64,000 bases of DNA, taken from Mesodorylaimus sp. YZB2_4. Its lineage: Eukaryota; Nematoda; Enoplea; Dorylaimida; Dorylaimidae. The notes under the pieces were generated by a model, which was not told the origin of the DNA, searched no databases, and was given only the letters and a program-made list of their open reading frames with translations. A program made the position numbers and the translations under genes. Numbering within the stretch: the stretch's first letter is position 1; the number at the start of each line of letters is the position of its first letter. Below, piece after piece: positions 1 to 20,876 of the stretch. The stretch spans positions 124,001 to 188,000 of the forward strand of contig JASANH010000652.1 of the NCBI GenBank assembly GCA_030248295.1, in the 5' to 3' direction.

Positions 1-757
1 GACAGGTAGGCGGTTCGAGTGCACCAACGAATCTGGCCCGTTCTCGCGCCTCGAACATAAATAAGGGGCAGAGTCAGTTGTGCGAGGCAGTGAGGCGAGG
101 AACGAGGCTTCTACTGTAGACGGCCATTCGAGAGGTGGCGACCCTTTGGGAGACACTTTTTGAACGAGCAAAAGCGTGTTTGGAGGAGCGGTGAGATAAA
201 AACGATGTGCTATTTGTAATTACAAGTTGATAAATAGGCGTGAAATGGATTTGCCATCGGAAAATGATGGGTGTTTTTGGCTCTGCCTTCCCCATCCCTT
301 CTGTGTTGTGAGCGAAAAAATGCGAATATGTCCACGTGAAATTTCGTTACGAACGTACTTTGGCCAGTTCTTTAGGAAATTTTGAAAAATGACGAAAAAC
401 GTCTGCTTTTCGAGGAGAGAAAGAGTTTTCTAGTCTGGATGTGTTCAGTGACGGTGCCAGGTACGTTCGCTCAGGGTCTGGGCACGCGAGGCGGTTGCGT
501 CAGCATCGAGGCAGATGCGATCGAGGAATGGGATCGTGTATCATTTTATGTAGGCCATGTTTTAAAAATGAAAATCAGCTTATAAAAAAGTCAAGCTATC
601 GAGAAACCAGTTTTCGCCAGGTGCTGCGAATTTGACAAGTTGAACATTTGGGTTTCGGAATTTTTGAATTTTTACGAATGAATGGTCAAAGTAGGATGGC
701 GAAGTGCAGTGGAGGTTCGGGTCTGATGGCATTTTTCCCCCAACGAAGAAACTCATA

Positions 758-852
758 TCTGAAACTATATTTTACGCACTGGTGCAAGAATGTGGCACTT
801 GCGGTGACAGGCGACGTTTTCTCGCCCCGATCGCGTAAAATGTAGTTTCAGA
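758..852. mobile_element. Short inverted-repeat (MITE-like) element
   Basis: The left end, 758-777, reads TCTGAAACTATATTTTACGC. The right end, 833-852, reads GCGTAAAATGTAGTTTCAGA, its near-perfect inverse complement. The 95-base unit encodes nothing. A further left-type end at 870-889 faces the first right end, as if two elements abut. The same terminal sequence recurs at 8302, 8438, 8835, 18068, 18347 and 18481. This fits a MITE, a non-autonomous DNA transposon. I could not define a target-site duplication, and no transposase gene is in the window. Confidence 0.6.
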
Positions 853-3800
853 CTTTCTTTGTCTGCAAATCTGAAACTATCTTTTACGCGGTGCATAAAA
901 GTAGCGCGTCCGTTCTGGTTTTGTGCAGGATAGACTCGTTGATGAACATGAAATGAAATAATCGTGTTGTTGACATAGAATGTGAAAAATTTGAAACCGG
1001 AAGTGACACATGATTGCGAGCTTGGTAAAAGTTAGTTGAAGGTAATGGATTCTTGGATTTTTCTCGTGGAAATATTCGTATTTTTCCTTTCTTCGTGTCT
1101 ACAGTAGATTGAGAGCGAGGCGCGCTGGTCCGTTCATTTTGATTCGTTGGTTTTTGTGCGTGCGATGTCGCTGGCCCAGTTTTCTCCGCCTCACTTGGTG
1201 ACTGGCGGGCGAAGGAGGAGGGAGGCCATGCCTAGTTTTTCGTCTCAACCTGGTTGCCATAGTTTTGGGCTTTGAAGAAATTCAAGTTTTGGGCAAAGGC
1301 GGCTGGCCCAGGCTGCCGTCGAGACGACATCTGCTCAGGCAACGTCAAGTTTTCGAAAAGGGGAATAGAGATGACGATAATCGGGGGCTCGGGCAACTGG
1401 TCCTGCTCGCTTCGACAAGATTAGTTCAGATACTGTGGACTTTTTTGGTGATTCAATGTGGGACAACCAGTGTCTCTTCTAAGTTGCAAGGTAATGGTCG
1501 AGGGGCATTGGACTTACTAAGCTTAGAATTCCCCAGATTCCTCGATCCACCACAGTCCAGATGGATCCAGTTGGATTCCCGGCTGGATGCGTAAAATCCA
1601 TCAGAATTCGAATTCGAACTCCTTGGCGCCAGGGGTTGGAGGTTTTCACATTCTTCTAGATGGAGAGACAGAAACATTAGTTTTTGTGCTTGAAAATGAG
1701 TGTGACATAAGTTTGAGATGAGGAAATGACCCAATGTCAGCGGGAGTCGTGCTGTCTATCCTTTAATGGGTATAAATTTTTGAGTATTTCCGAGTTTTTG
1801 TTTTCGAATATCTTGTTTCAAAATAGAATAGTTCTGGCGAGATGTTTCGCCTAACTGCACCTTTGGTAGACGAAAGAGGTGCGGTTGAGAAAATAGGCTG
1901 GTTTTCGTTGCATACCTGAAAAACCTGGGCCGAGGTCCTTGTTTGTGCCGAAGCGGTTACAGTATGACAGGGGCCCGGCGAATGACAAAGTATTTTGGGG
2001 GGTTTTGAGGCGAGAAAGAAGTGAAGATTTGAAACAAGAGTTGGACTGATTCTCTTTTGATCGGCGCTGAACTTTTTCAACGTCGGGGTATATGAATAAT
2101 TGAAGAAAAAGGAGTGTCGGCGATGAGTGCGCACGTTGCCAAAAGGCCCCGATTTCGGCTTATGGATGAGGTAGAAGAAATGGAGGCGCAGTTTGAGACA
2201 TTGATTTAAGGCGAGGCTGTTGGACCGGATTCGAATGGTGTCTAAATATGGAAATAGGTTAATGACTGATTCGAATGTCTTACTGTAACCGCTATTGCAA
2301 AGTAAGGTTTTTGCCTTTTATGGAAATCATGTTTGAATATTGATACAGGCATTGAAATTTTTTGTGCCTGTTTACCAACTGTGGTCTGGTCCTTTTTCTT
2401 GGTTTTTGTGTCGCGTATATATTTTGTATAAAATTTATGGATATTGTGTATGGGTGATACGGTTTGGAGGATTGGTGTCGTTGTCTTCGTCACCCGTTTT
2501 CCGTTTGTCGACGGGTTTGTAGGACGGTTTTTGACCCGGGCCATCATTCGTATACGCGTTCCCATTTGTGTAGATATTTTTTGGTTACCTTCAAAAAATG
2601 ACTGCCATACCAGGCCATGCCATTGGCGAGTGTTGGAAGGAAGGAGCACGCGTTCAACGCGTGGATGAATCAAAAAACGGGCCCCTCTTCCACATATATG
2701 GCAGACGGGACGGGTGGGGTCTGGCCGTGTAAAGTGCTTTGCTAGCAGGCCTCGGCTTAGGCGGCTGTCAGTCAGGACTGGCAATATGGTATGGAAAAGT
2801 ACAAAAATAGATGGTCTATTAGGATAGGTTTTGGAAAGTTTATTCCTTATTTTTTGAATTGAAAGGAAATGTTGGTTGTCAATTCAAAAATTGAACTAGT
2901 TTTTGGTTAAAAAAACATATTTTCGATATTTTTGGATTGTGTCTGTTTTGAATTTGGATTGTTCGGTTAGGAAATTACATTTGATTTTTGGCAAATTTTT
3001 TCTATGATAGGCTAGTGATGAGAGGGTAGTCGAGAAGGGGTTATCAAAGTTGGAGAAAGAGGAGAAAGTTTCGAAAAATAGGCGCTGAAGAAGAAGAGAA
3101 ATTTTCAACTGACTTTTGCTCAACTATCAATTTTAAGAACTGGATAGTTTGGGGGAGTTTGTTGCATGGGGATGAGGAAAGGCATAAATTATAGGAGGAT
3201 ATAATTTGGAGACTGGCGTCTGGCTTGAAGTAGTAAAAATTGGAATGAACTTACTTTATGATAGAAGCGTAGATTTTTAGTTGAGACCAGATGAATTTCG
3301 TAAAAATTCCGCGAGCCTGTTGGACGGACGTGGTAATAGGACGATAAAAATACAGTAGGATTTGAATAGGGAATACTGTAAATTCAATTGAATTTTCCAC
3401 GACTTAGCTGTCTTATCAGCAGGATACGGTAGGGGGTTATTAGCGGGCCATATTCGGCAGTGGTTGGAGCATAAAATTGAATCGGTCGGTGGCTGGAGCT
3501 CGATTAAGCTTGGGTGTAGAATGATGTTGAATCGGAATTTTAGGCGAATAATAACATGGAAAAGAGATTTTTGTTGAGAAGAAGGTTAATGCGTTATGAT
3601 CCCAGGTTTTTTTTTGAATTTTCAATCGAAGTAGTATGGCCATTTGGAATCGTCAGACCGTGTCCACTTGGACGTGGTTTTTGGCCGCTCACTATGTTCG
3701 CAACCGACCAAGAGAAGGCGAGCTGGAAAGAGGTCTTGCATGGATGGCAGAGATGTTTTTTTTTTGAAAAGTATAAGGAAAAATTTTTTCAAGGTTGTCT

Positions 3801-3959
3801 TGTCTGGATGGCAGAAAATTTCTCTTTCTAGGACCTACTCAAAGTGCATATAGAATATTTGTTGGCGTTTTGGAGATGTTTTTTTTCGGGACAGGGTCGA
3901 TGAACGTCCTTCGTTTAGATATGGACATGGTCTGGTGAATGTGTTTTTTCAAGGTTCAA

Positions 3960-5160
3960 GTTTCATAGTTTTCGTAATTTGGGAAGTTTTTTGCGTGAAA
4001 GTGATATTTTTTTGGTGTTTGAGATTTTGTTTTGATATGCACAGTCGATTTTTTTATATTTTGAGAGCCTGTGTTTTGAGTTTCTGAGAGCTTAATTTTT
4101 TAGTTTCGAAACCGTTTTCGAATTTTTAAAACTTATTTAAGATCATCTAAATTTTTGAAATCTTCTGTTTTTTCTGAGAGGCCGCTCGATTTTAAAAAAA
4201 TTTCACACAGATTCGGTTTTTTGAATTGTCTAAATGACGGTTTACATTTTTGGCGCCTTTTTAATTTTCAAGTTTCTTATTCTCAAATCTCTTTGAAAAA
4301 TTTTAAAACATTGATCAAGCTCTCAAAAACTCCAAAAAATTGGATGGATCTTAGGAGCAGAGAAAAAGACGTCAAAAACTCCAAAAATCAATGATGCATA
4401 ATCAACTCAATTTTTAAATTTTGAGACGGTTTTCAATTTTTAAGAGTGTAATCAATTTTTTGAATTTCCTTTTTCGATTTTCCGAGTTTCTGAGAACCCG
4501 CCCGATTTTTTGAATTTTAAGAGATCTTATTCAATGTTTTTGAATTTTTGATTCTAAGTCGATTTTTCGGTGTCCAAAAGCTTGATCACTGTTTTAAATT
4601 TCGGAAGACTGCTTGATTTGATATGATTCCGTTTTTTCAGTTTACTGACAGACTGATTTTTTAAATTCTGGGACAGGTTCGATTTTTTAAAATTTTCCAA
4701 AATGTGATTTTTTTAGAATTTTGAGAGCAGACTTGAAGTTTCAAGGTTTTGGGAAGTTAATTCGAAAAATATATTTTTAGGCCTTCTGAATTTTTAGTTG
4801 CTGTGAGACTGGTTGACTTTTTGAATTTTTAGATTGATTTGTTAAAGTTTTTGAAAAATTTTTTTGTTTCTCCGATTCTTGGAGTTTTATAAAGTTTGAT
4901 CAAATTTTAAAAATATTCGAGAACATTCGATTTTTGAAATTTCGTTTTGATTTTTCATGTTTTGGAGAGCCGTTTTTTTAAATTTGAAAACCTTTTCGAG
5001 TTTTCAATTGTCTGAGAGCCTAATTTTTTTAATTTTGAGAAACTTCTGGATTTTTTGTATTTTTCATCTTCAATTTTTTGGAGTCTCTGATAGCCTAATT
5101 AATTTTTCAAAATTGTTTTGCGCCAGATTTTTCATAATCGGATGATTATTTGTTCAGATC
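3960..5160. repeat. T-rich degenerate repeat array
   Basis: About 1.2 kb is dominated by runs of T broken by recurring short phrases such as GAATTTTGAGAGCCTAATTT, TTTCTGAGAGC and TTTTCGAATTTT. Spacing and sequence vary, so this is an old or poorly homogenised array rather than a clean satellite. The + strand is T-rich throughout, with little A-rich counterpart. It has no coding capacity. A structural or promoter-distal role is possible but not shown. Confidence 0.5.
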
Positions 5161-7690
5161 TGGGAGTCATGAGCAAAAATTCAAATTTTTTGGCGGGAAA
5201 ACTACTGTAGAAGAAATTTGGAGCTGAAATGAAGGAAATTTCTAGGCAAGGGGGCTACAGTACTTGAATGCATATTTGGATAGGCTGTGTCGAAAGATGT
5301 TTTTTTCGAAGCATATGGCAGACCTCGGGGGCCAGTTTGGGAATTGGACAAAGGGAGGGTGTGGTGTTGGTTTTTGGTACAAATTTTGGTTTGAAGCCGT
5401 TAGAAATAGGTCAGGGACGAGATAGGGGTTTTTTTTGAAAAGTAGTCTTTGGAGAGATAGAAAAGGAATAGGATGGGAGTTTTTTGTGGTTAAGAAATCA
5501 AGTGTAAGCCATCTGGCGTGCAACGAGGACCATTTAGCAGACCAATGGTTCTTTTATGTTTTGGTTTTTTTGGTGAGCAAAAGAGCGAAGGGAGAGATTT
5601 TTAGTGGGGCGGCGTAGATAGTTTATAAAAGTGGAGGGAGTGACCGAAATGTCCTTTTTTGGTCAACGAATCGATATGAGACAGGTAGTTTTTCGATGTC
5701 TGTTCGAGTTTTCCTAGTTTTATGGTCTGGTTTTGAGTTTGGTGGGGGGTTGGTGCAAACCGGCTCCGATGGTAGGCACTAGTAAAACTATAGTTTAGGT
5801 ATTTTTTCGTATTCGTCTGGTGGATGGGTGCGTTTTGAAAAAGTATCTGCGTCGAAAGTTGAGCATTTGATTCAAGGTTAGGCGGGTGGTTCGGAAATCG
5901 GAGGAGGGGTCTTAAAAAATAAATGACAGCATGAAAAGAAAACAACTTTCGACTTTTGTGAAGGGAATAAAAAAATCCGGTATGGAAAACCATTTTTAAA
6001 AGACGAGACGATTTATTAGTTAGTTGACGAAATTTTTATTCGGCAGGAGCGAGTTTTTTGAAAAAAAAACGAGTCTGTTGAGTTGAGTTTTTGGCGCGAG
6101 TTTTATTTTAGTTTGTTCACTGACGCGAGTGGTTGAAGGTTTTTATTTTTTAGATTCTATGCATTTTTTATTCGGATTCAAAAAATACGATTCGATCAAT
6201 TTCGTACGTGATAAAAGCGAGTTTTGAAACGTTGGACGCCCTTAGAGGTGAGTGTTTAGACTAGCCGATGGGGGGGGGGGGGAGAAGATGTTTAGGAAAA
6301 GCTTTTGAGATTTTTGAAAAAAAGGCAATTGCATTTTTGATAAGAAAAGGCAATATAGGTGGGAAAAAGTGGGCTGATTAGGGAATGAGGGAATGAAATT
6401 TGATTTCTAAATTTGTTTTTGGGGCGGAGATTGTGTGCGAGTGGTCGTAATGGGGGCCATGGCATGGGTGGATTGGCGCCGACCAGCCGAGATCAATTTC
6501 CGTGCGGGACTGTATATAGGATTGATGCTTTTGTGTTGGCAAGTTTTTATTTGTAAAAATGGTCGATGGCGAGTTGGCAGGTGGTCGCTAATCAAGTGGC
6601 TTGCGAGGGCGACGTAACAAAAACTCGGCGCCATCATATTTGGTGTCATCTCTTTTGGACGACGTGGTGTGCTCGGGCATTTAAGGCGAACGGGTTCGAA
6701 TAAGTGGACCAGATGCGCGTGCTGATTGTAAAAACGGGCCTGGCTAGCTTACGAAGAGCTCGTGCCCCCTCCGATGTGTCGATACGAACCAACCAGCCGA
6801 CCGACTATATTGCAGTTTAGGGGCTGAGCCCGAGAAGGTGGTTCGATTAGTTTCGGAAAGAAATTCTTTGACGGGGAAGTTTGAAAAAAGTGGAATTTTT
6901 TACTAGACTTTTTGCGATTGAAGATAATTTTTGTCTTCATTTTTGGACATAATTGAAGAAAAAAAATGATATTGGAGAATATGTCGAGGCAGGTATGAGA
7001 CGAAGGATCGCCCACGATCCTAGCGCGATGTTGTGACGGGAGAGCGAGACGTTGTTGCTTAGTGTCAGACTTTGCTCGGCTTCTCATTAGTGTGGCACGA
7101 AGGGAGGAGTGGCGTCATTGGTTTTTTCATCGTCGCCGATAGTCGCGACTCTCCGTCGGCTCGATAGCAGCCTAGGCGAGGTGTTTTTATGGGCAGACAT
7201 TTTTTTACAGCCGGAGGGACTCGGGGGCGACGCGACGGGCGAGTTTGAGTGGAGACGCGTCGCGACGACGGATGAACATAAGTTGTCGTGTTTCTTCGGA
7301 ATAATGATTTTTAATCGTTCCGTGATTGGTACGAGGACGAGTTGAGGCAAAAAACGTGTACGTTTCTTTTTTACCTGAGACATAGCAAAGAACGGTGTTT
7401 CTTTGCGGGGCGAGGTTGGATTGTTGAGTCTGGCGACGTTGCGAGTGGCGATCGGGAAAAGGTTTTTGTTGGCTCGGTTTTGGATTTGGATCAGATCTGA
7501 TGCGGTGCGTTGCTCAGTTTGGATGGTTCGGTTGGGAAACAGTGCAAGCGTTGTCCTTTTTCTGGTCGGGTCGGTGGGGGCTGTGCTGTTATTAGATTGA
7601 GTCGGGGTGACTCGGGGGGTTGGATGTGCAGGGTGATGATCTGGCTCGTATGATAATCATAGTCGGAGGTTGTGTAGCTGCTTCTCCAAG

Positions 7691-16381
<8,691 letters not shown>

Positions 16382-18067
16382 CTATGAAGGCTGGTCGTGC
16401 AGCTGCTACTTACAATACCGTTAAGACGGATACGATGCGTACGTTTGGTTTTTCGCTTTCTCCAAGTTGAGGTCTCTTGAAAAAAAAAAGGAATGCTTTG
16501 CTTTTTTCTGGACGGATATTAATGCCCGGTTTTGGTTTTTTATGTAAGCAAGAGCCGTAAGCGTCTTTCGGCTATAAAAAATTGGCGTACGTCTTCGTAT
16601 TTCTTGTTTTTATGGTGTGGTGCGTTGCCCTTTTTTGGAAGCGCCCTGGTTTTGGGAATGGTCCGTCGAATGTGATGCGTGCTGTCCTGGTGGAGAAGGT
16701 CCATGCCAACGAAGGCGTCCATGAAAGGCGTGCCGGTGTAGCCCTAAACGGTGGTATTTCCAATTTGTGCATGTAAGATGGCTTTAGTAGATGAATCGTA
16801 TGGATATCAGTAGCGCACCACCTTATCCACAGTAGTGTGCTGTGGCCTTATCAGGCTTTTTTGGGCTATGGTTCTAAACTTTTCTTGATTTTGCAATTAA
16901 ACTTGATTATTTGGGGATGTTTTCAATCAATTGAGACCTAAGCCAAGTTTCGTAGAAAAGACAGAAAATTATTTTCTATTCCAGTTTTTTCTTGTCAGTG
17001 CGCTTAGCGGTATACAATCTTCGTGACTGATGTTGGCATCGTGCAGCTGATCTTCGTTAGTTATCGCCAAATTGTTTGACGCGTATTGGCAAGGTTTTTT
17101 TTAAAAATTTTATGGATAATTTCTTGACTTGTGTTCGAAAAAATGAACGGAAAGAATGATTTTTTGAGACAAATAAGCGAGTTTTGTGGCATGGCCAAGG
17201 TTTTTTTGTTGCAAAAGGCCTCTATTTTTTTATGAATTTTTTGCACTAAGGATTTAGTGAGTAGATTTTTGATGAGGAAAGGATGAGATAGGGTGGCAGT
17301 GCATATTGTAGTGGTTTAGTTTGGGGTGGGGTTTTAGCTAGCGACAGTCCGCCTAGCGTTGTGCCCTTGTTTTTGGTTTTGATGAAATTGGAAATATTTT
17401 TGTCTCGTTTTTTGACAATGTTGAATTGTTTTGGGCTGGGGCATTTTGTGTAGTGTGCATTTGAGGAATGGCGTGTTTTGTGTTAACGACGGGCAGGGTC
17501 CGTCCCGTGCTCATGCGACAATGGTTTGAGTTGAAGTGTACTATCCCCAATATACATAGATGTGGATTATATTTTTTAACCTTTTCATATAACGGACTCC
17601 GCTTATGCATACATGGCTTTTCTTTTTTTTCCATTTCCGTTTTTTTGATGTTGAAAAGTTGTGTAAACAAGTGTAAACACTGTTACCATGTAATGCGCAT
17701 GCACATAGTGGAAGGAAGGCTTGATTACTACGCGCCTATTGTAGGCTAGCCAAGGTTATGATGTTGTGTTTTATCGGTTCCATTGTTGAGAAATGGACAC
17801 TAAAATTTTGGTAGTATTGGTCCTTTTTTTTCGGTGTTTTTTTTAATGGTTGGTATGTTTACGCCGGCGGGTCGCTTGGCTGCTTGCTGGTCTATTGGAC
17901 CTGATTGGATGTAATCGAGTGGCTTGTGATCGAGATTGAACCGAATTATTGGCATGCCCGGTGTGCGTATGCGCCCAGACGCGTAAAATGTCGAGTAAAT
18001 TACATTTTGGTGGTTTGAGTAGTCGAGTATTTGGGGCAGTGACTTGAGATCCGTGACCAGCAAGTAA

Positions 18068-18499
18068 TGGAAACTATGTTTTACACAGCCAGGACAGGAT
18101 GTGGGAGAGATGCAGAAGCTGGCTAACTATACTCCAAACCCGTCTGCCGTCGCTTTAGGCGGGGACCATTCCGAGGAGATCGTGTGTGCGCACTATTCCG
18201 CGCGAATTTCAAACTAGGGTAGACGTTTGCAAACAACTGTCTCACGGCGGTCTGCTTTGTCCAGGAATGAACAGTCTTGCGAGCCATTCTTTCGCACTAC
18301 ACTCAGTAACAGCCAGTGAAGAATCCGAAGCCTATAAAATCTGTATCGGAAACTATATTTTACGCACCCAAGCCAGGTATGTGATTTTTCTGCCGCACAT
18401 CGCGCTGTGAAAGCCTATGCCATATTTGGTCAGTCGGGTTTCATCATGAGGTCAAAAGTAGCTCACGTTTGCTTGAGGTGGGTGAAATATGGTTTCAGA
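18068..18499. mobile_element. MITE-like inverted repeats
   Basis: Left-type ends at 18068-18086 and 18347-18365 read GGAAACTATxTTTTACxC. A right-type end at 18481-18499 ends GGTTTCAGA. These are diverged members of the family at 758-852. The nearer pair defines a 153-base element and the outer pair a 432-base element. No coding content is visible. Confidence 0.45.
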
Positions 18500-19839
18500 T
18501 ATGGGATAAGTTCTGACATCTGTGCTCAAATAGAGACGAGTGGCCTCAGTAAGCTAAAATGAGGCAGTGCTTCAATTCCTCTCTTCTCCGGGGGGGGGGG
18601 GGGTGAAAGAGCTTTCTTGCATTTTATAAGGCTTCATCGAAAATAAAGGCTATTCTGAAGAAAAATGATGCTTAATTTTTTTGCTAAAATTACGAAATGG
18701 TACTAATTAGGGGAGATGGAGTGTGTTTGTGTTTTCGACTGTTCGTTAGTGGACACTTGTCCAGCAGGTATGCCGTATCAAAATGGCAGCTAATCTTTTA
18801 TTCTAAGACGTCAATTCATTTTAGTCAATTGCATGTTGGCTGTCCGAGGTGACATTTCTAATAAAATAAGCCCATCTAGGGTTCCTCGAGTCCGAAAGCA
18901 GAACGTTGTTCGAGTCTTTGGCGGCTTGATTAAATGAGTCGATTCTTGTGAGACGAGCTCTTCTCTCAGCCCCTGTACGGCCTAGCGAGGTTTCTCTGGG
19001 CTGGTCGATGCCTCGTCGACACCTGCTCTAGTGATTCAATCTCGAATCATGCATTTTGACATTTGAGGACGGCTCGAAGAGACTAGTCCAAGTGTCGTGT
19101 TATGGAGAGGGGAGGCCAGTCGATAAAACGATTTGTCTTACAAGTGCATTTGACCATGGTGGCTATTATTCAGGGTGGTTTGGTCGATTGTGCCAGTAAG
19201 TTTGATTTTTGGTGGCTCGAGAAGTGCATGTGATGCTGATTGTGGTCATCTGACCAGCATCAGCATCATATGATCCCTCATGCGCGAGGTCGTTTTACCT
19301 GATTGACGTGCGCTTTGATTCATTAACTCCTGAGTTTAGAAATGTCCCTTCCATTCGAAATGTGGCGTATCATGGTGCCTGTGTATTTTTATGGCGTACA
19401 ATTACGCTTTTTCTAATGCGATGCAGCTGCTCAGCTAGTTGTCTGAGGGGAAGTGGATGTAGACTACTGCAATTTTTTGAGTGCAAGAAAGCCGTAGTTT
19501 TGTGGGAGTTGATTGGAAATGCGTATGAGGAGAGTTTTACGGGGCTCCCAGTGGGTTGGGATGAACGTGGGTGCGTAAAGGCATCCTACCCAGCTCATGC
19601 CCCAGTGAGGGTCTCACGCTGATCAGGAGTGCGCAGATGAGGGTCTTCGTCCTCGAGTGCGCAGACCTGCGCATGAGCCCGTGCTGTGGCCCGCAGTATG
19701 CCATTAGGCCCTCCAGGGAGCGAGGCATTGAAGTGTGCGCCATGGCACGTCTTTTATCTTTGAGCACTGTGAAGTATCTGACTGCAGCTCTGGTCGTGAG
19801 TTTGGTGGATGTGTCGTCACCGATGGCTTCCAACATTCC

Positions 19840-20060
19840 GGTGTGCCCCTCGTGGGCGAAAGTAATCGATCTGGTTGAGAAACGTTAACCCTTCGGGTTG
19901 ATGTTTCAACCGCAGGTATAGTCGCAAGACTTGTCTTGCTCCAATTTTGGTGTCAGCCACAATCCCTCCTCTGCCTCTGCTTACACAGGGTCCCCAGGGG
20001 TGCGAGACAGTGATGAATACTACATTGGCCCCCATACAGCATTGTTCCATGGACGTACCT
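19840..20060 (+). repeat. Diverged copy of the SINE internal module
   Basis: The segment carries AGTAATCGATCT, GATGTTTCAACxGCAGGTA, AGACTTGTCTTGCTC and a C-rich stretch in the same order as 29720-29890. It is a solo copy of the module found inside the long SINE at 29340 and, inverted, at 24405 and 42760. Confidence 0.45.
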
Positions 20061-20876
20061 TGCATGGCGGTCTAACCTGTCACCCTCGAGGAGTCTGAAA
20101 CCACCACCAATCTTGCTGCGGGTGGAGCACGGAGAAAAAGAGACTGCAGTGTCTGCATGTACTCACTACACTGAATGGTTGCTTTCCCACTGCCTTGGGA
20201 TGCTGTCGTGTGATGATACAATGCACTATGTCTCCTTCGTACATGCCTGGAGCCATTTGAAACTTATCTCCATCCCTGGGGTCCTGAGTGTGGATCTGCG
20301 AGGCAGCCAGGGACTGTCCAACCCTGCCTCGATTCAATCAATGCCAGTAGGTGCAGCGGCATGACTGCATACCTGTAGGTACACCGATTGCAGCGCCTTG
20401 TTAGCACCTTCTGTCCAAACTTGACCCTTAAAGTGGACTAACGAACATGTCCTTTGAATAGGTTAGAATGAAGGCAGCAGCTAGTGCTCATTCTTTGAGA
20501 ACACCTCTTTTGACATTGGACCAAGAGCGGTCGATGATCATGAACGAACCAGAGATAAAAATGGTATTCATAGTGCGTACAATGAATCTCCGCTTTCAGT
20601 GGGTCCGACGTGGGGTATGAGCGAGGGAGAATAAAAGGGTTACACGCCCGAACAAAAGAGCAAAAATAAAATAAAAATAGATAAAAATGAGTGGTTTGCA
20701 CAGGCAATTATATTTCACATACCATCTGATATAATGAGGGTATACTGGATTTCAATGGGGGATTTACGTTTTGCCAGGCGGGACTAGGCAGAATTTTTTC
20801 TGGGAAGAAGGAGGCAAATCTTTTCGTTTCGGGCGATCACACGTTGTCCTTGGTGCCAGCCCAGACACCACCCTCA

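Larger units (their letters stand above)
1..7690. other. Gene-free, G/T-skewed region upstream of lin-29
   Basis: I see no protein-coding gene here. Open frames are short, overlap on both strands, lack domain-like composition and do not link through phase-consistent splice sites. The + strand has far more G than C in most lines, a skew that continues through the lin-29 introns, so part of this DNA may be lin-29 5' UTR, an upstream intron or promoter (inference). It contains an inverted-repeat element (758-852, with a further half-site at 870-889), a T-rich degenerate repeat array (about 3960-5160) and a 13-base G run (6270-6282). A short sequence with the core CTGTAACCGCTATT occurs near 2281 and again near 9668. 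Confidence 0.5.
16382..20876. other. Intergenic region between lin-29 and the Ly6 gene
   Basis: I find no gene on either strand in 4.5 kb. The first 1.5 kb keeps the G/T skew of lin-29 and probably includes its 3' UTR. Other contents are MITE-like ends at 18068, 18347 and 18481, a 14-base G run at 18590-18603, an 18-base imperfect hairpin at 19231-19268, and a degenerate copy of the SINE internal module at about 19840-20060. The open frames near 19308-20364 overlap that repeat and look non-coding. Confidence 0.5.

Noticed and set aside
2242-2784. 180-residue - strand frame
   Set aside because: No domain, no splice partners, low-complexity ends. It lies in strongly skewed DNA.
19308-20364. 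Cluster of 82-105-residue frames on both strands
   Set aside because: They overlap the diverged SINE module and have no conserved motif.
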